Source of the DNA: Prorocentrum cordatum | Taxonomy: Eukaryota > Sar > Dinophyceae > Prorocentrales > Prorocentraceae | DNA: 64,000 bases | Direction: 5' to 3' | NCBI GenBank assembly: GCA_963575745.1 | Contig: CAUYUJ010001760.1 | Span: 33,450 to 97,449 of the forward strand | In this document: positions 1 through 11,390 of the stretch, in pieces | Position numbering within the stretch: position 1 is the stretch's first letter | Layout: each line of letters opens with the position of its first letter | Notes under the pieces: generated by a model | What the model was told of the DNA's origin: nothing | What the model saw: only the letters and a program-made list of their open reading frames with translations | Databases searched by the model: none | Program-made: the position numbers and the translations under genes

Positions 1-3000
1 CTGCCCGATCTATAATCGCGAAACTCTTCGTATTTGTCGAATCATCTTGAGAAGTGCTCTCGGTTTTCTTCACTCAACTCGCGCTGAGGGGGGCTACAGT
101 GCTGGTGGTCACAGGAATCGATTTGAAGACATCAGGCGTCCGCCTGTCGAATCGAGAGCTCGGAACTCGGTCTGCTGCCCGAATTAAGTCTGCGAAACTT
201 CTGTATTATTCGAGTCACCCTGAGAGGTGCTGTCGGTTTTCTGCACTTAACTCGGGCTGTAGGGGGGCTGCAGGGCTGGTAATGACAGGAGTCGATTCGC
301 AGACATCAGACGCGCCCGCCTGTCGCATTCAGAGGTAAAAAATATTCACTATGAGTCGGAATGTTGGTCGGTGCTGTCGGTTTTCTCAACTTAAGTCGAG
401 CTAGGAAGCTCTACGAGTCTCCCGGCGGTAACCAAGGTTGACGGTTTACCGCCGGCGCCCAGTTGGCAAGACAAATCTCGACGGAACTTTTGCTGACTTT
501 TGGTCGGTTAAAAATTTTGTTCTCGAAATTCAACAATTCGTTTGAGCTCTATTATTTTTTCCCGTGATATTCGATCTTATTCCCGCTCGCCATCTTGATC
601 TCAGCTCGATCAGGGGAATATTACTATCGAAAAGCACTGTGGCGGGATCGGCCGTTTTGAGTCATCTTGATACATGCTGATGGTTTTCTGAATATAACTC
701 GAGCTTTAGGACAGCTATAGAGCTGGTAAGCACAGCTAATCATTATAGAATGATTATGCGCGTTTGCCTGTTGAATGCAGAGGTCTGAACTCGGTCTCCT
801 AGCCGAGCTAGAATCGCGAAACTATTCGTATTGATCGAGGCATCTTGAGAAGTGCTCTCGGTTTTCTTCTCGGCTGAGGAGGGCTATTGTGCTGGTGGTC
901 ACAGGAATCGATTTGAAGACATCAGGCGCGTCCGCATGTCGAATCCAGAGCTCGCAACTCGGTCTGCTGCCCGAATTAGGTGTGCAGAACTACTGTATTC
1001 TTCGAGTCATCCTGAGAGGTGCTGTCGGTTTTCTGCTCTTAACTCGGGCTGTAGGGTGGCTGCAGGGGCTGGCAATGACAGGAGTCGATTCGCAGACATC
1101 AGACGCGTCCGTCTGTCGCATTCAGAGGTCAAAAAATATTCACTATAACTCGGAATGTTGGTAGGTGCTGTCGGTTTTCTCAACTCAAGTCGAGCTAGGA
1201 AGCTCTACGAGTCTCCCGGCGGTAACCAAGGTTGACGGTTTACCGCCGGCGCCCAGTAATTCCGGGGCGCTGGAGAGCTAGTTGGCAAGGAAAATCTCGA
1301 CTGACCTTTTGCTGACTCTTGCTCGGTTGAAAATTTTGTTCTCAAAATTCAACAATGCGTTTGAGCTCTAGTATTTGTCCCGTGATATTAGATCTTATTC
1401 CCGCTCGCCATCTTGATCTCAGCTCGATCGGGTACCTTTTACTGTCAAAGAGCACACGGGCGGGATCGACCGTTCGAGTCATCTTGTCACGCGGTGTCGG
1501 TTTTCTCAAGAGAACTCGAGCTTCAGGACAGCTAAAGAGCTGGTAAGCACAGCTAATCGATTCAGAATGATCAGGCGCGTTCGCCTGTTGAAGCCAGAGG
1601 TCTGAATTCGGTCTGCTAGCCGAGCTAGGTGCGCAAACTTGTTCGTATTATTCGAGTCATCTTGACTAGCGCTCTCGGTTTTCTGTACTTATCTCGAGCT
1701 ACAGGACAGCTACAGAGCTGATACGTACAGAATCTGATTCAGAATCATCAGTGGCCATCATCCGTCGAATCCAGAGCTCTGAACTCGGTTTGCTGCCCGA
1801 TCTAGAATCGCGAAACTATTCGTATTGTTCGAGTCGCTTGCGGGATGCTGTTGGTTCTCTGCGCTTAACTCGGGCTCTAGGGGGGGCTGCATAGCTGGTA
1901 ATCACTGGAATCGATTTGAAGACATCCGGCGCGTTCGCCTGCGGAATCCAGAGCTCCGAACTCGGTCTGTTGCCCGAACTAGTTTCGCGAAACTATTCGT
2001 ATTGTTCGAGTCATCCTGAGAGGTGCTGTCGGTTTCCTGCACTTAACTCGGCTGCAGGGGGGGCTGCAGGGCTGGTAATCACAGGGATCGATTCAAAGAC
2101 ATCAGACGCGTCCGCCTGTCGCATGCAGAGGTGTGAACTCGGTCTGATACTCGAACTAGGTTTACCAAACTGTTCGTATTGTTCGAATTATCTTGAGAGA
2201 TGCTGTCGATTTACGCACGTAACTCGGGCTGTAGGAGAGCTAGAGAGCTCGTACAGAAGACAATCTAGAAGCATCGGGGGCGTTCGGCTGTTATATCCGA
2301 GAGGTCTCAAATTGCCTGGGCTGAAAAAAGTATTTTTCTGTGTAATTTCTTTTGACATTATATGTTGTCAGGAAGCTCTACGAGTCCCCGGCGGTAACAA
2401 AGGTTGACGGTTTACCGCCGGCGCCCAGTTCTGGAGCGGCGAAGATGGGCTGCTGGCGGGCACCACCACCGTCCGGCTTCTAATCTAAAACTTTCTATCT
2501 CTCGGACAGCTCCCCGGGAAATAACTCGTAGAGCTTCCTTAGCAAGTTATTGCTGGAAGCTTAAGAGTAATTCCGGGGCGCTGGAGAGCTAGTGGGCAAG
2601 AAAAATCTCGACGGACCTTTTGATGACTTTTGGTCGGTTGAAAATTTTGTTCTCGAAATTCAACAATTCGTTAGAGCTCTAATATTTTTTCCCGTGATAT
2701 TCGATCTTATTTCCGCTCGCTTTCTTGATCTCAGCTCGATCGGGTACCTTTTACTGCCAAAAAGCACTCCGGCGGGATCGGCCGTTTCGAGTCATCTTGA
2801 TACGCGCTGTTGGTTCTCAAGATAACTCGAGCTTCAGGACAGCTACAGAGCTGATAAGCACAGCTAATCGATTCAGAATGATCAGGCGCGATCGCCTGTT
2901 GAATCTAGAGGTCTGAACTCGGTCTGCTAGCCGAGCTAGGTCTGCAAACCTATTCGTATTATTCGAGTCATCGTAGCAGATACTCTCGGTTTTCTGTACT

Positions 3001-3635
3001 TAACTCGAGCTGTAGGGCAGTTACAGAGCTCATAGTGACAGAAATCGATTGAGAATCATCAGACGCTTTCGTCTGTTCAATCGAGAGCTCTGAACTCGGC
3101 CTGCTGCCCGAGCTACGCGAAACTATTCGTATTGTTCGAATCATCTTGAGAAGTGCTCTCAGTTTTCTGCACTTAACTCGTGCTGGGGGAGGGCTACAGT
3201 GCTGCTGGTCACAGAAATCGATTTCGAGACAGAACAGGCGCGTCCGTCTGTCGAACCCAGAGCTCGGAACTCGGTCTGCTGCTCGAACTAGGTCCGCGAA
3301 ACTATTGTATTATTCGAGTTATCCTGAGAGCTGCTGTCGGTTTTCTGCACTGAGCTCGGGCTGTAGGGGGGCTGCAGGGCTGGTAATTACAGAAGTCGAT
3401 TCGCAGACATCAGACGCGTCCGCCTGTCGCATCCAGAGGTCTGAACTCGGTTTGATACTCGAGCTGGGTTGCCAAACTGTTTGTTTTCTTGTCAGAGTCA
3501 TCTTGAGAGGTCTGAAATCGCTTGGGCTGAAAACTAGTCCTTCTCTGGAATTTTTTCCCACGCTATATACTGTCAGGAAGCTCTACGAGTCCCCCGGCGG
3601 TAAGAAAGGTTGACGGTTTACCGCCGGCGCCCAGT

Positions 3636-3925
3636 GCCCGAAGAGCGAAGAGACCCTCGGGAAGGGAGACTCTTTCCCAGAGAGCTCGGGGGAACTCCCT
3701 GCAGCGCTCCCGAAGCGCTGCCAAAAACGCTTCCACGCGTGACTGCACGCGTACAGGCACACGTGAAGAGCGCCGAACCCGCTGCCGGCTCAGGCGAGGC
3801 GCTGCGGGGATCGTGAACCGGCAAAGATGCGCTGCTGGCGGACACCACCACCGTCCAGGCTCCTAATCTTAAACTCTCTAGCTCCCAGAGAGCTCTCCGG
3901 AAACCCAAAATTATGTCGTAGAGCT
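3636..3925. repeat. Palindrome-centred module, copy 1
   Basis: Module of about 300 bp. It starts with GAAGAGCGAAGAGACCCTCG, has a centre near 3735-3765 related to GCGTGCCTGCACG/CGTGCAGGCACGC (degenerate here), then GCTGCCGGCTCAGGCGAGG, a CGCTGCTGGCGGACACCACC stretch, and ends with CTCTAGCTCCCAGAGAGCTC. It follows directly on a 55-bp hairpin motif. No coding potential recognised. Confidence 0.65.
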
Positions 3926-5721
3926 TCCCCTTGCAAGAAATTGCTGGAAGCTAAGAGTAATTCCGGGGCGCTGGAGAGCTAGTTGGCAAGAAAAATCTCG
4001 ACGGACCTTTGGGTGACTTTTGGTCGGTTCAATTTTTTTTCGAAATTCAACAATTCGTTAGAGCTCTAGCATTTTTTCCCGTGATATTCGATCTTATTCC
4101 CGCTCGCCATCTTGATCTCAGCTCGATCGGGTACCTTTTACTGCCAAAAAGCACTCCGGCGGGATCGGCCGTTTCGAGTCATCTTGATACGCGGTGACGG
4201 TTTTCTCAAGATAACTCGAGCTTCAGGGCAGCTACAGAGCTGGTGAGCCCAGCTTATGGATTCAGAATGATTAGGCGCGTTCGCCTGTTGAATCCAGAGG
4301 TCTGAACTCGGTCTGCTAGCCGAGCTAGGTCTGGAAATCTATTCGTATTATTCGAGTCATCTTGACAGACGCTCTCGGTTTTCTGTACTTAACTCGAGCT
4401 ACAGCACAGCTACAGAGCTGATACGTACAGAATCCGATCAGAATCATCAGTGGCCGTTGTCTGTTGAATCCAGAGCTGAAATCGGTGTGCTGCTCAATCT
4501 AGAATACCAAAACTATTTGTATCGTTCGAGTTATCTTCAGAGATGCTGTCGGTTCTCTGCCCTTAACTCGGGCTGTAGGGGGGCTGCATGGCTGGTAATC
4601 ACTGGAATCGATTCCGAACATCAGGCGCGTCCGCCTCTCGAATCCAGAGCGAACTCTGTCCGCTGCACGAACTAGGTCCGCAAAACTATTCGTATTGTTC
4701 AAGTCATGTTGAGAGGTGCTGTCGGTTTCCTGCACTTAACTCGGGCTGTAGGGGGGGCTGCAGGGCTGGTAATCACAGGAATCGATTTAGAGACATCAGA
4801 CGCGTCCGCCTGTGGCATGCAGAGGTCTGATCTCGGTGTGATACTCGAGCTAGGTTTGCCAAACTATTTGTATTGTTCGAGTCATCTTGAGAGGTGCTGT
4901 CAATTCACGTACAGGAGACAAGTCAGAAGCATAGGAGGCGTTCGGCTGTTGCATCCGAGAGGTCTGAAATTGCTTGGGCTGAAAAAACTATTTTTTCAGT
5001 GTATTTACATTATATGTTGTTAGGAAGCTCTACGAGTCCCCCGGCGGTAAGAAAGGTTGACGGTTTACCGCCGGCGCCCAGTTTTCACATCTTCTTTCCT
5101 GGCGAGTCGAGCAACTCGCACGGGCGGTGAACCGTCAACCTGATCACCGCCGGGAACCTCGTAGAGCTCCTTCATGAGAGTGCTCAGAGCCGAAGAAGAG
5201 AGCTTCAGGAGGCATTTCTCCAAAAAATGAACATTTATTTTTTTTCATGTCAACACAAAGTTAGTTCCGCCAAGTGTTTTGATAGCGGAAGTGCGTCTAT
5301 AGAGCTCATATTAAGACGCAGAGGCCCTCACAGTCGTCTTCAGTTGCGAAAAATCTGCTTTTTCAAAATGAATTGTCAAATATCTTTCAAATCTTAGCAA
5401 AACCGACCCAAAGTTATGACACTGGCGCCGGCGGCGAACCGTCAACCTGGTCACCGCCGGGAACCTCGTAGAGCTCCTTGCTCGCGTAAAATGCTCAGCA
5501 TCAAAAGGGAGGGCTTCTGGAAGCATTTCTCGAAAAAGAGAAAACATGATATTTTTCAGGTCGACATAAAGTTGGTTTCGCCAAGTGTTTTGATAGTAAA
5601 AGTGCACCTAGAGAGCTCATATTAAAACGCAGAGGCCTCATAGTTGTCCACAGTGCGACAAATCTGCTTTCTCAAAATAATGGTCCAATATCTTTTAAAT
5701 ATTCGCAAAACCACCCAAAAG

Positions 5722-6178
5722 TCATCACATTGTCCGCCCCGGCCGGGTGGACCAACTAGCTCCAGCCCGCGCCGGAATTCCTCTAGCTCGTCGATGCCGA
5801 AGAGCTCTACGAGGTACTTGGTAGCGTCCAAAACCCGAAGAGCGAAGAGACCCTCGGGGACGGGAAATCTTTCTGGAGGGCCTTGGGGGGCTTCCCTGGA
5901 GCGCTGCTGAAGCGCTTCCAGAAACGCTGCCATGCGTGCCTGCACGCGTGCAGGCACGCGTGGAAGCTTGCCGAAAGCTCTCCCGGACCCGTTGCCGGGG
6001 CGCCGGAGTTTCTGCGAGGCCCCTGGACCGCCGTGGAGGAGCTCCTGGCGGGCACCTCCACCGTCCGGTTTCTAATCTTAAGCCCTCTAGCTCTCAGCGA
6101 GCTCTCCGGGAATCTTCTTTTCTGGCCGGGTCGGCAAACTAGCCTTACCCCGCGCCGGAATTCCTCTAGCTCATCGAC
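5722..6178. repeat. Palindrome module copy 2 with flanking GATGAGCTAGAG modules
   Basis: The core at 5815-6112 carries a perfect 26-bp palindrome at about 5934-5959 (GCGTGCCTGCACG joined to CGTGCAGGCACGC). It is flanked on both sides by reverse copies of a second module with GCGCCGGAATTCCTCTAGCT (5722-5812 and 6122-6178). Forward copies of that second module are near 6446, 10077 and 11826. A minus-strand frame runs through this segment but the same segments recur in both orientations, so I treat it as repeat DNA. Confidence 0.65.
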
Positions 6179-6600
6179 TTGGTAGCGTCCAAAACCCGGA
6201 GAGCGAAGAGACCCTTCGGGGACTTTCCTGCAGAGCTCTGGGAGACTCCCCTGCAGCGCTGCTGATGCGCTGCCAGAACCGCTTCCATGCGTGCCTGCAC
6301 GCGGGCACGCACGCGTTCGCGCATGCCGGAAGCTCTCCCGGACCAGCTGCCGGGCCGAACGAGCCCCTGCGGGGATTCTGGAGCGCCGCGGAGGAGCTCC
6401 TGGGGGGCACCACCATCGCCCGGCTTCTAATACCGTAGAGCTCTTCGCTGTCGATGAGCTAGAGGAACTCCGGCGCGGGGTGGAGCTAGTTGGTCGACCC
6501 GACCAGAAAGGACAAAGTGATAACTTTGGGTCGGTTTTGCTCAGATTTGAAAGATATTTGACAATTCATTTTGAGAAAGCAAATTCTTCGCACCTGTAAG
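6179..6600. repeat. Palindrome module copy 3 plus forward GATGAGCTAGAG module
   Basis: The module runs from GGTAGCGTCCAAAACCCGGA to about 6432, with a decayed palindrome near 6291-6325 (GCCTGCACGCGGGCACGCAC). It is followed at 6446-6575 by the forward module GATGAGCTAGAGGAACTCCG, CGCGGGGTGGAGCTAGTTGG, then TTTGGGTCGGTTTTGCTCAG and TTTGAAAGATATTTGACAAT. The latter module recurs near 11826-11958 and in reverse near 5390-5345 and 5722-5700. Confidence 0.6.
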
Positions 6601-6954
6601 CGATTATGAGGGCCTCTCCGTCTTAATATGAGCTCTGTAGGCGCACTTTTACTGTCCAAACACTTGGGGGAACCAACTTCTTGTCGACATGAAAAAAATC
6701 AATGTTCAATTTTTCGAGAAACGCCTCGAGAAACTCACTCTTCCGACTCTGAGCACTCTCATGCGTGAAAGGAGCTCTACGAGGTTCCCGGCGGTGACCA
6801 GGTTGACGGTTCACCGCCGGCGCCAGTCTTAAACCCTCTAGCTCTCAGCGAGCTCCCCGGGAATGACGAAGAGCTCTACGAGGTACTAGCTCCACCTTGC
6901 GCCGGAATTCCTCTAGCTCATCAATAACGAAGAGCTCTACGAGGCATGCCCAAG

Positions 6955-7262
6955 AGCTCTACAAGGTACTATCTCTGCCGGGGGCCTCCCTGATGCGCTT
7001 CGAACGCTGCCTGGCACGCCTGCATACGTGCCTGCACGCTTGCAGGCACGCCTCGACGCATGCTTTCCTGCAGAGCCCTGTCGAACCCCCCTGAGGCGCC
7101 TGCAGCGCTCTGTCGAACCCTTCTGGAGCGATCCTGCATTGCTGCGGCCTGCTGCCGGCTCGGGCGAGGTGCTGCGAGGATCGTGGAGCGGCGGAGATGG
7201 GCTGCTGGCGGGCATCACCACAGTCGAGCTTCGAATCCAGAACCCAGCTCCGAGCAACAAGC
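6955..7262. repeat. Palindrome-centred module, copy 4
   Basis: Related to the other palindrome modules. Here the centre is near 7026-7052 (CGTGCCTGCACG, CTTGCAGGCACG), with one base breaking the symmetry. It is followed by CTGCCGGCTCGGGCGAGGTG, GGGCTGCTGGCGGGCATCAC and CGAGCTTCGAATCCAGAACC. It lies between copies of the GAGCTCTACGAG border motif. Confidence 0.6.
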
Positions 7263-8522
7263 TGAGGGAAGCTCTACGAGTTACTCGGTAGCGTCCAAAA
7301 CTTAACTCGTAGAGCTTCCCTTAGCAAGTTATTGCTGGAAGCTTAAGAGTAATTCCGGGGCGCTGGAGAGCTAGTTGGCAAGAAAAATCTCGACGGACAT
7401 TTTGGGGACTTTTGGTCGATTCAAAATTTTGTTCTCGACATTCAACTATTCGTTAGAGCTCTAGTATTTTTTCCCGTGCTATTCGATCTTATTCCCGCTC
7501 GCCGTCTTGATCTCAGCTCGATCGGGTACCTTTTACTGCCAAAAAGCAGCGGCGGGATCGCCTGTTTCGGGTCATCTTGTCACGCGGTTTCGGTTTTCTC
7601 AAGATAACTCGAGCTTGAGGACAGCTACAGAGCTGGTAAGCACAGCTAATCGATTCAGAATGATTAGGCGCGTTCGCCTGTTCAACCCAGAGGTCTGAAC
7701 TCGGTCTGCTAGCCGAGCTAGGTCCGCAAACCTATTCGTATTATTCGAGTCATCTTGACAGACGCTCTCGGTTTTCTGTACTTAACTCGAGCTACAGGAC
7801 AGCTACAGAGCTGATACGTACATAATCTGATTCAGAATCATCAGTGGCTATTGTCTGTTGACTCCAGAGCTCTGAACTCGGTCTGCTGCCCGATCTAGAA
7901 TCGCGAAACTGTTCGTATTGTTCGAGTTATCTTGAGAGATGCTGTCGGTTCTCTGCACTTGACTCGGGCTGTAGGGGTGCTGCATGGCTGGTAATCACTG
8001 GAATCGATTCGGAGACATCAGGCGCGTCCGCCTGTCGAATCCAGAGCTCCGAACTCTGTCTGCTGCCCGAACTAGGTCCGCGAAACTATTCGTATTGTTC
8101 GAGTCATCCTGAGAGGCGCTGTCGGTTTCCTGCACTTAACTCGGGCTGTAGGGGGGGATGCATGGCTGGTAATCCCTGGAATCGATTCAGAGACATCAGA
8201 CGCGTCCGCCTGTCGCATGCAGAGGTCTGAACTCGGTCTGATACTCGAGCTAGGTTTGCCAAACTATTCGTATTGTTCGAGTCATCTTGAGAGGTGCTGT
8301 CGATTTACGCACGTAACTCGGGCTGTAGAAGAGCTACAGAGCCCGTACATAAGACAATCCAGAAGCATCGGGGGCGTTCGGCTGTTGCATCCGAGAGGTC
8401 TGAAATTGCTTGGGCTGAAAAATTATTTGTTCGGTGTAAATTTTTCGACATTATATGTTGTCAGGAAGCTCTACGAGTCCCCCGGCGGTAACCAAGGTTG
8501 ACGGTTTACCGCCGGCGTCCAG

Positions 8523-8720
8523 TGAAGAGCGAAAGATCTTCGGGGACGCGAAATCTTTCCTGGAGAGCCCCGCGGGGCCTCCCCTGAAGCGCTTGGGAAG
8601 CGCTGCCAGGCACGCCCCCGAGCGCGCCAGGCGCGCGTGCAGGCGCGCGTGGACGCGCGCGGGAAGCACCCCAGAACCCGCTGCCGGCACGGGCAAGCTA
8701 CTGCGGCGGACTGGGATCCG
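8523..8720. repeat. Palindrome-centred module, copy 5
   Basis: Shortened copy between a forward 55-bp hairpin motif (8463-8522) and a reverse one (8719-8768). The centre at about 8625-8660 has become a GCGCGCGTG-rich stretch. CCGCTGCCGGCACGGGCAAG is retained on the right. Confidence 0.55.
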
Positions 8721-8769
8721 GCGGTGAACCGTCAACCAGGTAACCGCCGGGGGCCTCGTAGAGCTCTGT

Positions 8770-10075
8770 TCTTGAGCGGCGCTGCGGAGCACGCGAAAAA
8801 GCTGTATCGAGGGTGAAGACACAAGCTCGAAAAACGTGTTTTTTCATTTTGCATCTTTGCTTCGTCGACTAGCTCGAGTACCAGACCGAGTTGAGACCTC
8901 TCGATGCGAGAAAAGAACGCGCCGGGTGATACTGGATCGGTTTATACGCGTACCAGCTCTGTAGCTCTTCTAAATCTTTAGTTCAGTACAGGAAACCGGG
9001 AGAGCTTCTCAAATGACTCAAATGATACAAATAGTTTTGCGACCTAGCTCGAGTATAAGATCAAGTTCAGACCTCTGGGTGCAACAAACGAACGCGCCTA
9101 TTCCGGATAGGTGTCTGAGTATGTCTGTGGCTATCCCAACTCTCCAGGTAAGTACCGAAAACCGTCAGCGCGTGTCAGCATGGCTCGGAACACAATGGAA
9201 TCCCTCAAGTGTTTTAATAGTAAGATTGCATCTACGGACCTTCGAATTTGACAAGCAGACGCGGCATAACCTACTACACGTGGAAAAATACCAGTTCTTA
9301 AAACGAACTTTCAATTATCTCAAGTTATCACGTTGTCTCTTAAGGTCGGGTTGGCACACTGGCGCCGGCGGTGAACCGTCAACCTGGTCACCGCCGGGAA
9401 CCTCGTAGAGCTCCTTAGACTAGCCAGAGCTCAGAATCGAACTAGAGTCATAAAATGATGATTTTCCAATTTTTTGTCGATCTTCATATTGGCTCGGTGC
9501 CTGGAAATCAACTCTTCATAAACTGGCGCCTGCGGTGAACAGTCAACCTCGTCACCGCCGGAAATCTCGTAGAGCTCCTTATACTGGTTAGAGTGCTCGG
9601 AATCGCGGTATTTTTGGCACCTGTAGTGGGTCATGTCACCCGTCAATAACTTCCCAGGTCCGTAGCTGCAGTATTATTACTATTTAAACACTTGAAGGAG
9701 TTGTCGTGAAAAAAAAAAGAAGAAAAAAACGTATTTTTCGAGTTTCGCGCACGCCTAAGAAAGGTCCCAGCACGTCATACGAGCAACGCCGTGCGAGGAA
9801 AGAGCTCTACGAGGCTCCCAGCGGTAACCTGGTTGACGGTTTACCGCCGGCTCCAGTTGAAATGAATGCCCTCCGTGGTGCTTTCGACGGAGGGCGGTTC
9901 GAAATGGGTGTTGGACGTGGTTGGCTTATTAACGTGCACGCACATTATTCCTTCCCCTTCCACTTCTTCTCCTGAGCTGATTGGTTATGACCACGCACCG
10001 ATCTGGATGAATAGCATTATGGCTGACGCCTTTCTGCTTCCTCTGAGCTGCACTCTACCTCGTAGAGCTCTGCAG
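8770..10075. other. Spacer with scattered hairpin motifs; no gene seen
   Basis: Mixed sequence with three 55-bp hairpin motifs (reverse 9361-9416 and 9524-9581, forward 9799-9856). Short runs resemble the satellite family (for example near 8940-9060 in reverse orientation). No conserved protein, RNA gene or long tandem array is visible. Confidence 0.5.
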
Positions 10076-10076
10076 C

Positions 10077-10475
10077 ATCGATGAGCTAGAGGAATTTCGG
10101 CGCGGGATGGAGCTGGTTGGCCCACCCGGCTCGGGCGGACAATGTTCCCGGAGAGCTCTCTGAAAGCTAGAGGTTTTAGATTAGAAGCTGGACGGTGGTG
10201 GTGCCTGCCAGCAACCCATCTTCGCGTCTCCAGGATCCTCGCAGCGGCTTATAAAACCCTTCAGCAGGTCCGGGAGCGCTTCGGGCACACGTTCACGCGC
10301 GCCTGCACGCGCGCAGGCACCCGTGGAAGCGTTCCTGGCAGCGCTTCAGAGGCACTGCAGGGGGCCCCCAGAGCCCCGAAGGGCTTCACGAGAGCGTTCG
10401 AGGGCTCCCCAGGAAAGCTCCGGTGTGTGTTGCTTTCGCTCTCCGGTCTCTTCCGTGGGTTCAAAATTTAATTCT
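10077..10475. repeat. GATGAGCTAGAG module and reverse palindrome module, copy 6
   Basis: The forward GATGAGCTAGAGGAATTTCG module occupies 10077-10142. A reverse-oriented palindrome module follows at 10142-10470, starting TTCCCGGAGAGCTCTCTGAA, with GCGCCTGCACG/CGCGCAGGCACC near 10303-10325 and ending in a degenerate GAGAGCGAAAGCAACA-type edge on the complementary strand. Confidence 0.55.
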
Positions 10476-10479
10476 CGAA

Positions 10480-11390
10480 ATTCAACCATTCGTTAGAGCT
10501 ACAGTACTATATTCGATCTTAGGGTCTCGGGTGGATATTACTGCCAAAAAACGTTACGGCGGGATCAGCTGTTTCGAGTCTTAAACTCAAGCTGTAAGAC
10601 AGCTACAGATAGGACAGCTATATAGCTCATACTTACAGAAATCGATTCAGAATGTTGTATTCAGAGGTCGAAGCTTAGTCTGCTACTCGAGCTAGACCCG
10701 AAAAACTATTTGTATTGTTCGAGCCATTTTGAGAGGTGGTGTCGGTTTCCTGAACTGAACTCGGTGTGTAGGGTGGCTACAGGGCTTGCAATAACATGAA
10801 CTGCTACAGAGACATCAGGCGCGTCCGTCTCGCATGCAGAGGTCTGAACTCGGTCTGCTACTCGAGCAGGTTCGCGAAGATACTTGTATCGCTCGAGTGA
10901 TCTCGGCAGTGACTGTCCGTTTTCTCTACTCGAGCTGTAGGTAGCTACAGAGCTGATACTCACAGAAAGCGATGGAGAATAATCTGGCTTGTTCGCCTCC
11001 AGAGGTTTGAAATCGGTCTGCTACTCGAGCTAGCTCTGCGAAGCTATTCGTATCGTTCGAGTCATCTTGAGAGATGCTGTTTTCGCACGTAACTCGGGCT
11101 GTAGGAGAGCTACAGAGCTGATGCGCACAGAATCTGGTTCGGAATCATCAGGCCGGTTTGTCTATTGCATCCAGAGGTCTGAACTCGGCCTGCTACTATG
11201 TCCGCGAAACTATTTGTATTATCCGAGTCAGCCTGACAGGTGTTGTCCTGAACTCGGGCTGCAGCTACAGAGCTGACACGGACAGGAACCCGATCTAGAA
11301 GCGTTCGTCTGTCGCATCGAGAGGTCTGAACTCGGTCTGCTACCCGAGCTAGGTTCGCAAAACTATTCGTATTCAATTGATATTTTTTTC
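10480..11390. repeat. ~170-bp satellite, second block
   Basis: The same family as at 1-8440 resumes. Landmarks TTTGTATTGTTCGAGCCATT, GAGGTGGTGTCGGTTTCCTG, GACATCAGGCGCGTCCGTCT and GGTCTGAACTCGGTCTGCTA are visible, with more divergence and variable spacing. No gene seen. Confidence 0.65.

Larger units (their letters stand above)
1..8440. repeat. ~170-bp satellite in higher-order array
   Basis: Most of this stretch is imperfect copies of a unit of about 170 bp. Landmarks in order are GTGCTGTCGGTTTTCTGCAC, AACTCGGGCTGTAGGGGGGC, ATCGATT, GACATCAG, GAACTCGGTCTGCTGCCCGA and ATTCGTATTGTTCGAGTCAT. Spacing between equivalent points is about 172 bp at 51 and 223, and about 168 bp at 852 and 1019. Runs of units are interrupted by a spacer containing GGCAAGAAAAATCTCGACGG (near 466, 1280, 2590, 3981, 7373) followed by CATCTTGATCTCAGCTCGAT (near 590, 1410, 2723, 4108, 7501), which gives a higher-order pattern. 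Open frames here are short and differ from copy to copy. I see no gene. Confidence 0.8.

Noticed and set aside
5129-9856. Peptide ELYEVPGGDQVDGSPPAP recurring in translations
   Set aside because: It is the translation of the 55-bp hairpin motif, which occurs in both orientations and in isolation, so the DNA rather than a protein is conserved.
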